From positions 62,001 through 126,000 of the forward strand of contig JAHLKF010000035.1 of assembly GCA_025558075.1 (NCBI GenBank): a stretch of 64,000 nucleotides of DNA, written 5' to 3'. The position numbers and the translations under genes were made by a program. The notes under the pieces were generated by a model that was not told the DNA's origin, searched no databases, and saw only the letters and a list, made by a program, of their open reading frames with translations. Positions within the stretch are counted from its first letter, which is position 1; every line of letters starts with the position of its first letter. The stretch comes from Gaertneriomyces semiglobifer (taxonomy: Eukaryota; Chytridiomycota; Chytridiomycetes; Spizellomycetales; Spizellomycetaceae). Shown here one piece after another: positions 53,154-61,649 of the stretch.

Positions 53154-53205
53154 TGTCACAGTGCAGACCGACATTGCATATGCAATGTCGGTCTGCACTG
53201 TGACA
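53154..53205. repeat. Perfect 52-bp terminal palindrome (right)
   Basis: Identical to 29,630-29,681. It forms the last 52 bp of the element before ACGAT. Confidence 0.95.
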
Positions 53206-53695
53206 ACGATACATCAATGAAGCTGAAGGATTGACTGCTCTTGCCTTCAAGAAGCAGTGGGGTGTTACCCGCACCATGGAGAGCAATGCCGCAATTGTCG
53301 CCAAGGTCCGCAAGGTCGCCTCCAACTCATTGACCCGTGTGAAGAGCGACATGAAGGCTGTTTTGGTTGTTGGAACTCCTGGTGACAAGAAGGTGAATGA
53401 CCTTCATTTGCTTTCCTTTGCTGAGCTTCTCTTCTGCACGAAAACAGTAACAGATGCCCATCTTAAACGGGCTGCATTGATGGTAAGTGCCATTGTCAAG
53501 TGTTGCCCGAGAGATATCCATGACACTGACACCATTGACCACCGTCATAGAGGGCAGTGGTCGCCGCCATGGAGAGAGATTACGGCCAAGAAAAGTTCGG
53601 CCAGAGCTTCTGGAAGACCTTGGATAACAGCATCAGGGGTTCTTATGACATGAGAACCGGCCAGGAGCTCGCTGAGTGGGTGGAGCGATCTTGAA
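53206..53695 (+). pseudogene. Gene X, 3' part
   Basis: Begins at the duplicated target site ACGAT. Exon 53,206-53,482 (YINEAEGLTALAFKKQWG onward) ends at donor GTAAGTG. The intron ends CATAG at 53,550, and the last exon runs to TGA 53,693-53,695 (segment MERDYGQEKFGQSFWKTLDN). Its frame is continuous with the 5' part at 27,123-27,657. It has no start of its own. No domain recognised. The acidic frame that overlaps the last codons may be its true continuation after a frameshift. Confidence 0.8.
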
Positions 53696-54050
53696 ACTGC
53701 ATGCAAACCGGTTAACTGACATAGAGTTCAATAGGTATTTTGACCGGATTATCCACAACGACAAGATCAAGTTCACCCGTGCACCTATGAGTTTCGAGAA
53801 GCCCAGGGAGGACCCGGATGAACTCGATCTTGTCATTGACATAGAGTCTGTGGAGTTCGTTTATTCGCACAATGTGCCCCCACCCGCTGATATCATGGAG
53901 ACCGAGACCCAAGACATCACCGAAACCACGTCCGAGGGTACTGAGGAAGGAGAAATAGAAGAAGAAGGTACCGCGGAGCCGATGGAGGGTTTGGAGGAAG
54001 TGGAGGAAGTGGAGGAAGTGGAAAGCAGCGATCCTGACGAGGAACAGTGA
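53676..54050 (+). other. Acidic ORF overlapping the end of gene X
   Basis: About 124 codons without a clear ATG. It contains HANRLTDIEFNRYFDR and a C-terminus of Glu/Asp repeats (EEVEEVEEVESSDPDEE). It overlaps the gene X stop in the +1 frame. It may be the real C-terminus of gene X displaced by a one-base indel, or a separate remnant. Confidence 0.4.
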
Positions 54051-54129
54051 TCAAAATCAAACAGACAGTCATATAAACATTGCTGATGTATAATAATGCA
54101 ATAGTATTATCGGTTATAAGCAGCGTTCA

Positions 54130-54450
54130 GCGGTATACCCAATATGAGCTATCTGCAGGGAACCCCCTGCGAATGTCCTGGTAAAAGGTATCCGGGCACC
54201 CACGCACATCCACAGGATGTCCGCAGGAGCTCTGATGCTAAAAAGCTGGATGTCCCACGGAGATCAAGGCCTTGGAGTGCTGACGGAGATCGAACTGAAA
54301 ATGTCCGTCGGACGTCTGACGGTATGTCTTTTACATGCGCTCGGGCATGTCCCGGGGGAGGGAAAAATGGAGGTGCGCTGGGAGTGCGGTAGGGTTAGGG
54401 GTGTAATTAAGCTAATGCGACTTTGCCACAGCCAATGCGGGTGTTAGGGC
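54130..54450. repeat. Subterminal-repeat-like tract with telomere-like motif
   Basis: GGATGTCC, AGGAGCTC, CGGAGATC and GACGGAGATC words between 54,205 and 54,300, then TAGGGTTAGGGGTGTAATTA at about 54,391-54,410. The same vocabulary is seen at 22,640-22,860 and 13,673-13,700. It is probably a fragment of a DNA-transposon end in the host flank. The mirror copy is at 28,385-28,705. Confidence 0.5.
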
Positions 54451-54759
54451 TGTCTGGGATTCCCACGCGTGCGACACCCTATAAAAGGCGACCTGTCGGG
54501 CCAACCTCCCAGACAGTCGCATTCCTTTTCTCTAACACACAGATCACGACGGGGGCAATGCTCAAGTGGCTTTCCTGAGGGCAAGCCGGATGCGCAGTGG
54601 ACCGACTATGTCGGTCATGCGTGACAATGCCGCCCTTTGTGGAAGGACCGATATCAAGACGCTGCCCATACGAAGTCGGTGAGTTTCAGTTTACGGCGTG
54701 CAATCTGGGTATTGCGCGACTCTCGGTAGCTAGCCGTATGCCGTTCAGTTGAACGGGGG

Positions 54760-55148
54760 GAGCGCTTCTTTATGCTCTTGCAAAAGCGGCAATCTCCTGG
54801 CAAGATTCCTCGCACCGAGCAGTACTTGTCCAGACGGAGTGGTTGGATCAATTCATATCCGTCCTGTCTACTTCCGATTGTGTGTGCGCAGGGAGGGGAG
54901 CGCTTCTTTATGCTCTTGCAAAAGCGGCAATCTCCTGGCAAGGCTCTTCGGATCGAGCGGCACTTGTCCAGACGGAGTGGTTGGACCAACTCATATCCGT
55001 CCTGTCTACTACTGATTGTGTGTGCTCCGGGGAGGGGAGCGCCCTTTTTGTGCTTGCAAAAGCGGCAATCTCCTGGCAAGGCTCTTCGGATCGAGCGGCA
55101 CTTGTCCAGACGGAGTGGTTGGACCAACTCATATCCGTTCGTTGTGTG
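54760..55148 (+). repeat. Tandem ~138-bp repeat, three units (right copy)
   Basis: Units start at about 54,760, 54,898 and 55,037 with GAGCGC, and contain GCTCTTGCAAAAGCGGCAAT-like and CCAGACGGAGTGGTTGGA words. The third unit stops exactly where the 2,856-bp inverted repeat ends. Confidence 0.85.
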
Positions 55149-55425
55149 TCCCTGCGGGCCCGCTGCGCAATACCTTACCTGTGCACTTACGGTTATCGGC
55201 GAATGCTTCGACTGGAACCTTGAGCTTTCTAATGCCTCTTTCCTATCGACTTCCTTTCTTCTGCGATTTCGAATTACAAGGCGTGTCGCACATTCAAGGC
55301 CGAGAAGAAGGCACGGGTACGTCATTCAAACATCTTTGCATGCAGAATTCTGCCACTAGTACTAACGCACCTGAAAATCGTGTTAATAGGCCAATCTGCT
55401 GCAGGAGGAGCTACAGCTTCATCGG

Positions 55426-56830
55426 GTGGCTGGGACCATTGTTGGCGATTTTACCAGCGCCCACCGAACCCGCACCGAAACTGTTTGCGGCCTCCTTCAA
55501 TCGCCCACGCGCAAGAGGCGCCGGACCTCTTCAGGCTCTCCTGGCCCGCTTCCCAGACTTCCGCCCCGCCGTCCTAACTTTTCCCGGGGGTCCAGTCCGG
55601 ACAGTGCAGCGACTGACGACCTCGGGGATATTGATAACCTTTCCGAATGGCGTGAACGAGTCGTGGATTCGTTGGCTGCCTTGAAAGGCCATCGCGTCCT
55701 GCTCAATGGGGTCAATGCAGCCAAGATACTGAGGAACTACCAGAAGGTGCTCGTGGACTCCGTCGGTGGCGAGGAATCCATCGAGTTAAAAAATTCCGAA
55801 ATGTACTTGGCTGCATCTGGTTGCTTGCTACTGACCCGACAGATGCCACGTGCCTACCAAGCTTGCGTGACGGATGAAGACTACGCAAAGCTTGTCGCTT
55901 ATTACTCGGAACGAAGGCTGCCGTCCGTCGACATCGACTCATTGTCCGACATTTTTCCAGATGTCCAGTCATTGACGGCAGCAGTTGAAGAGGTAAGCAC
56001 CGTTCCTTGTGTATTGATGTCCAATGAATGAAAGCTGATGGTGTCAACGGCTTGAATCAGAAACGGGCGGACACGTGGCTTCCGCGAGCGTTGGACCCAA
56101 AGGCATGTACGGCGGAGCATGTGGCAAGGCAGCGTTGCATTTCCTCTTTGGCGGTTCATCTTGGGACGAGAGCCCTATCGGACGAGCACTGCCAAAAAGG
56201 AACCTGGTAAGACCAGTTTGATTGATGCAGCTTCACTTCTCCGCCGTCATTGCCTGACTCTTCCATATTACTGACAGGGTTGCAAAGCACGTCTTACCCT
56301 TGATGGCGTTGATGCGTAGCGCCGACATCTGTTACGATGTTGACGCTACGACTGAGTACAACATCAAGCGGCCTGATGTGTTTCTCCAACTTGGGGACCA
56401 TCTCGAGCACGCTGGCCGAGCCATTTCATCCTGGGAAGTGAGGCCACATGGTGCATCTTCTGTCGAAAAGCAACAGGATCTTGCGCGGGTGATTGTCTCC
56501 TGTATTCAGTACCTGAAGGCCGAGCACAGCAAGTTTGTCGGAGAAGTGACGGCTCAGTACAAGCTGGCTGTCCACCTTCATGGTTGGGAGGGTACGGTTT
56601 AGGAGGTGTTTCTCCTGCCCAAGATCTTCGTTGCTGTGGAAGTAGGCACAGTGACATTACCGCGGTCACTTAAGTCCGGCCAAGAGATTCCCATCGCGAC
56701 TGCGATCCGTCAATGGGAACATCTTTTTGAGGGCGTACGGGTATTGAAGGATCTTATGCTTCATGACACTGTGCGTGCTCGAGGGGAGACTGGGAGATTG
56801 CTTCTACCAACTCCGGTCAAAAAAGACTAA
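55426..56830 (+). pseudogene. Degenerate multi-exon gene of unknown function
   Basis: Coding signal from about 55,426 (Arg/Ser/Pro-rich start, then a helical region SEWRERVVDSLAALKGH) to a donor at 55,993. A further exon-like block (55,054-56,212 region, best read in a frame giving FGGSSWDESPIG) and a last block from about 56,280 follow. The last block has an in-frame TAG at 56,600-56,602, after which the same frame continues (FLLPKIFVAVEVGTVTLPRS) to 56,830. The apparent exons do not join in one phase under any simple splice choice, so I think it is decayed. No family recognised. Confidence 0.45.
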
Positions 56831-57739
56831 GCCGAAACCACGTTCTCACAAAGGTGCCGCCAGAGCTGGATCATCAGACTCTACGTAAGTCTGGTTGGCT
56901 GTGTGCTGCGGTAGACTTCATGCCATGCTGGTTTGAGTGGCAGGGGAAGCGTCTGTTTTCAGATGTGGTAGGCCGTATGCCATCGAGCTGGGGACTATGC
57001 GCTCAGCAGTTGATGATCTTGTGGTGAGATTGAAGCAGCATGTGCCCGTTATATATAGTGATAGTAATTAGAATGAGTAACCAATGTATTTGTCTGTATA
57101 TAACATTAGATAATATATGTATTCCCACCTAATTGTAATTCTCGGTGGTCCATTCGTTGTGTCCAGCCATACTGCCTGCAAGGTGCTCGCGGTGGAGTAT
57201 GCATGAATTGGTGATATCCATCGCTATGAACGTAAAGTGCTGGTCGTAGCATCGAGGCTTGAGGCTAGTCAACTGGACTCCAACGAAGATATGCTTTTGG
57301 AGCACAAGGAGTGTCTACCTGAAGAAAGAGGCATATAGATTACGACGTATCATTTAGGACATCATTGTTGGCTTCCATTAGCGTTGGTTCCCCCTTTTAA
57401 GCTTATCTGCAGTTTCCTGCTCTGGTGGTTGCAAAGCTGTACTCGAGATTTGGCCTTTGCAGTGCGTCGGCGTTATGTAACGCGTAGTTCACCTTCAAGG
57501 TCCCACAATCGCACTCAGAGCTCAGCCGCAACTCTTCAATGGTGTCAGACAAGTAGATATCTCAAGCGGATCTAGAATTGGGGTTCCATCAGGCTTCCAA
57601 GCAGAGTGTTTCACGATGTACTTCCGCTAATTCTCCGGTTCAAGCTTCTGTTAGAGTCGACATTCTGTTACTTAAAAAAGCCGCGTGAGAGATCTTTCTC
57701 GCCAAGATAGCTCAAACTTTCCCGAAACGTTCGTCAAGT
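56831..57739. other. Gene-free region upstream of the phosphatase gene
   Basis: About 900 bp with AT-rich stretches (TATATAGTG, TATATAACATT near 57,050-57,110). No supported gene. It should include the promoter of the 57,740 gene. Confidence 0.4.
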
Positions 57740-60700
57740 ATGGAGCGGCAATCACTCATATTTGTCCGCTCCAGGCCTCGCACGATTGTCTTGCGGCCGG
57801 CAGTAAATGTATCCAACACTGCCCTCGTCTTCGAATGCCTTGAAGCTGGGACTACTGTTCGATCGACTGCGAGATTTCAACCGTCGAGTACTTTAAACTT
57901 TGCAACATTTCGACCGTTACATCTTCGACCCGTCTTTGGGTGCTTGGGTCTTGTGCAAGTACTCGATGATCTCTTCATCGGCATTGTCACAGAAGCTGCA
58001 AAAGTGGGTGACCTGGAGGGTTCGCCCATTTACAGGATACACAAAGTAGCCTTCTATTCCTTGCTTTCAGACAAGTATGACTACCAGTCACCGGACGCTA
58101 CGGATGGCCTACGCAGCTCCAATCCGGTTGGCACTTTACCTGAGGAAGGCCCCAGTCTGCATCCTTGTGCGTCCTTAGTAAAGTTGCTGTCGACTGGATC
58201 ATTCTACTTCAGTCCGGTGTTGGACTTGACGCGATCGACGCAAAAGCGAGCGGTGGACGCACAGCAAGGTGCATCGGAGATCAGTATATTGGAAAGCGCC
58301 GATGCTCATTTCGTTTGGAATAAGCATTTGCTCAGTGGTTTGCTCCAAATCAGAGAACAGGAACTCACGGCCGAGGAACGCGATGACCTGGATAAGGGAG
58401 GGCTGCTGATTACGGCGATGCAAGGATATGTGGGAATGATAGACTTTAGCATCAGCTCATTGCCCTGTCGGATGGCATTGATATCCAGACTGAGCTGTAA
58501 GCGAGCTGGAACGAGGTTGCTGTCTCGCGGTGTCAACGACGACGGCCATGTTTCCAACTTTGTGGAGACAGAGTTTATCATCTTTATTGGGCAGTCCAAG
58601 TTCTCGTTTGTGCAGATTCGTGGCAGTGTTCCGGTCTTCTGGGAGCAGACCGGGATACAGATGACCCACAAAGTGACAATCTCAAGAGGTGCTGAATCGT
58701 CAGCACCAGCAACGCGGATGCACTTTATGGATCTGCTTGACCGTTATGGACGAGTACATATCGTGAACTTACTTGGACAAGGATCAAGCGAGCAAATGCT
58801 GAGCGAACTGTACCGCACCAGCGTAATGTCAATGAGAGATCTTGCGGAGTCGGTTACTTACACAGAATTCGATTTTCATCAGAAAGTCAAGAACGGCGGT
58901 TATGAGAGACTTGTAGAGCTGGTGACGGAGATTAGGAAGATTCTAGACAGCTTTTCTTTCTTCCTTTATGATCAAGATACCAAATCGATAGTTCTGCAGC
59001 AACAAGGAGCTGTCAGAACGAATTGCCTGGACTGTCTGGATAGAACCAATGTGGTACAAACCCGCATTGCCAAGTATGTCATGGATGTTCAGCTGCGGCA
59101 GCTGGGCAAGCAGTTCGGCCTATATGAAGAGGAGAGCTTTGCTACCGCTTTCAACGGTCTGTGGGCGGATAACGGTGATTGGCTGAGTCGTATCTATGCC
59201 GGAACTGGCGCGATGAAGTCGTCCTATACTCGTAAAGGCAAAGCGACCGTTCTGGGCTTCCTCGATGACGCCGCAAAGTCAGTGAACCGATTCGTAATCA
59301 ACAATTTCCAGGACAAAACCAGGCAGGAAGCTATTGACTTGCTGCTAGGAAAGTTGGCCCTCCCAGGCAGCAACATTCTATTGAGGAACCCCATGCATGA
59401 CGCTGTTGTAAAAGAGATGAAAGCGCGTTTACATGAGTACTCTTCAGCACGGATGGTCACGCTGTTTCTTGGAACATGGAACGTCAATGGCCGGCAGAGT
59501 CGCGGCGAAAGCCTAAATTCGTGGCTCTTTTCTGATAAAGTGAAGTTTCCTGAGGTCTACGCTATAGGAGTGCAAGAGCTGATCGAACTCACACCTGGAG
59601 CGTACATTACGATCGACACCAACAAGCTGCGGTTGGAATGGGAGGCTACGTTAAAAGCTGCACTCAATAGTCAGTCTGACACCAGTTACGTCTTGCTTCG
59701 CTCACTGCACCTGGTAGCCCTAGGACTCTTTGTATTTGTGCGATCTGATTGTGTCGGGATGATTCGGCATGTGGAGAGCTCAACCAAAAAGACTGGTATG
59801 GGGGGTATGGCCGCCAATAAAGGTGGCATTGGCCTCAGCCTGTCAATCCACGACACAAGTGTTGCCTTTGTCACAGCGCACTTGGCTGCCGGCCAAGGTG
59901 CAGTGGACGAGCGCAATCGAGACTATTGGACTATTCACAATGGGCTGAGCTTCCGCGGGAGAAAACTTGCTGAGCACGACATGACCTTTTGGTTCGGTGA
60001 CTTCAATTATCGTATCAATCGATCTAACGAGGAAGTCAGAATGAGTATTAGAAAAGGAGATTTGGAAGCACTTTACATGAATGACCAGTTATATGATCAA
60101 CGTGCCCAGGGGCGAGCTTTTGATGAATTTTTGGAAGGTCCAATAACTTTTGACCCAACGTACAAGTATGACAACAACACAGTGACATACGACACCAGTG
60201 AAAAGTGCAGGATCCCAGCTTGGACCGACCGCATATTGTATAAAGGCCGAAGCATTGATTTGAAGGAGTACCAGCGGGCAGAACTTCTCATGTCCGACCA
60301 TCGCCCAGTGCGCGCCATTTTCGAGCTCCAAACTAGTATTGTCGACAAGGTTAAGGAGGAAGCAATACGTAAAGAGGTATATGCCGAAAAAATGGCCACG
60401 AAGGACATCCCACCGCCGTTACCGGTTAGGCCACAGGGACCGCCGAGAAATGTCCCTGCAGCACCGTCTACGGATTTACTCATCAACCTTGCGGAGGACG
60501 ACGACGAGCCTCAGCAGACCGAAATCCCTCCAAGTGCGGGACCCGTGAAAAGTATGTCACATGCATTCTACTTTCGCACATTGCGTGTTGCAGGCTAATG
60601 ACATTATAATCACTGCGTAGCACAAGTGACAGGCTCTGCCCCAGACCTCGCTGCTGTCTTTGGCTTTCGTGACTCGTTTCCACCCAAACAAGCAGAGTCT

Positions 60701-61469
60701 TTACCCGCACCGTCTTCTGAGAGATCGAAGTGGTGGGAACGCGATGTGGGTGATGCTTGGATACCACAGGCACCCGTGGAGGATGTGAGTCAGCCTCGCG
60801 AATGTTTCGTGATAACCAGTATTGACCTCTCTTTCTCAATGTTGATATAACCAGAATCCGTTTTATGACCTGTCAAATGCTCCACCTTCCGCTAAATCGT
60901 TAGATTCAATAGCAACGGCATTTGCTTCGCTTTCTACTGAATCACCCAAGAATCGTTCACAACCATCAGTGGAATCGCAACCATTGCCACAATGGCAATT
61001 GCAACCCCAAGTCCAGCGGCAAGCACAACCGCAAATTCAGCCTCATCCACAGGCGTCTTTGCAATCAGGGCCACCAAATACGCTGTCTCAACCGCAGTCA
61101 GTGTGGTCACCTCCAAACCAGCTGCCATTGCAATCCTTTGACTCGGCATCGGGATTCCATAGTCCCGCGGCCAACCGATCTCCTTTAGCCGCGCGATCTG
61201 CGACATTACATGCCGCCCAGCCGGCCTCCCATTCTGCCACACCATCGACGACTGGTTTACCATCCCGAGCGTTTACTCTCACTCCCACTACGTCTACTGC
61301 GGCGGCAAGCGTACATAACCCTTTCATTGATCCGCCAAGAGCCGCTACGCATAACCCATGGGCTGTTCCTCCCGCAACACCGGCTAACTTTGGCGCAGCG
61401 CAACAGCAAACTGCGCCGAAACAAGCCAAGCTGAACCAGGAAATGCTGAAACTTTTTGAGCAATCGTAG
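57740..61469 (+). CDS. Synaptojanin-type inositol polyphosphate 5-phosphatase (SAC + 5-phosphatase)
   Basis: Exons 57,740-60,551, 60,621-60,784 and 60,855-61,469; the joined frame is 1,196 residues. The N-terminal SAC1 phosphatase domain has its catalytic motif NCLDCLDRTN at ~428-437. The inositol 5-phosphatase domain has FLGTWNVNG (~576), GMGGMAANKGG (~685-696), FWFGDFNYRI (~750-760), PAWTDRILY (~826-834) and MSDHRPV (~851-857). The C-terminus is Pro/Gln-rich with two NPF tripeptides (NPFYDL at the start of exon 3, and HNPFID near the end), which bind EH-domain endocytic proteins. It converts PI(4,5)P2 and PI phosphates at membranes during endocytosis, like yeast Inp51-53 and animal synaptojanin. 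Confidence 0.95.
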
Positions 61470-61649
61470 AGCACCGTCATAATCGATTTTGGATGAAATG
61501 TATTCGTAATTCTATGCACAAAATTGTGCGATTCTGCAAATATCATAGTCAGAAATAAATGTGATTAACAAGGGTCGTGAAATTTGAAATTTGACATTTC
61601 CAGATGATGGGATTGCACCTTAGGCTTGCGTAGCATTATATTATTCAGG
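61470..61649. other. Convergent intergenic spacer
   Basis: 180 bp, AT-rich, between the 3' ends of the phosphatase and GAA1 genes. Nothing else seen. Confidence 0.5.

Larger units (their letters stand above)
29630..53205. mobile_element. Integrated Polinton-like virus, 23.6 kb
   Basis: Defined by 913-bp terminal inverted repeats starting TGTCACAG, a 5-bp duplication ACGAT (27,653-27,657; 53,206-53,210), and a virus-type gene set: TV-Pol/SF3 helicase, two related double-jelly-roll-type capsid proteins, penton-like protein, A32-type packaging ATPase, DDE integrase with chromodomain, a tyrosine-recombinase-like gene and a large fibre. There is no protein-primed PolB, so it is not a classical Polinton/Maverick. 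The TV-Pol fusion is the replication type of Polinton-like viruses and some virophages. Four genes have single in-frame TGA codons. Confidence 0.93.
52293..53205 (-). repeat. Right terminal inverted repeat of the viral element
   Basis: 913 bp, mirror of 29,630-30,542. It ends CTGTGACA, followed directly by ACGAT and gene X. Confidence 0.95.
52293..55148 (-). repeat. Right arm of 2,856-bp inverted repeat
   Basis: Mirror of 27,687-30,542. This arm is probably the original one, since gene X and its downstream sequence run on from the viral end in natural order toward 55,149. Confidence 0.95.

Noticed and set aside
29630..53205. Classical Polinton/Maverick
   Set aside because: There is no protein-primed PolB gene, and the replication gene is a TV-Pol/SF3 fusion; a 5-bp duplication and hairpin ends also differ.
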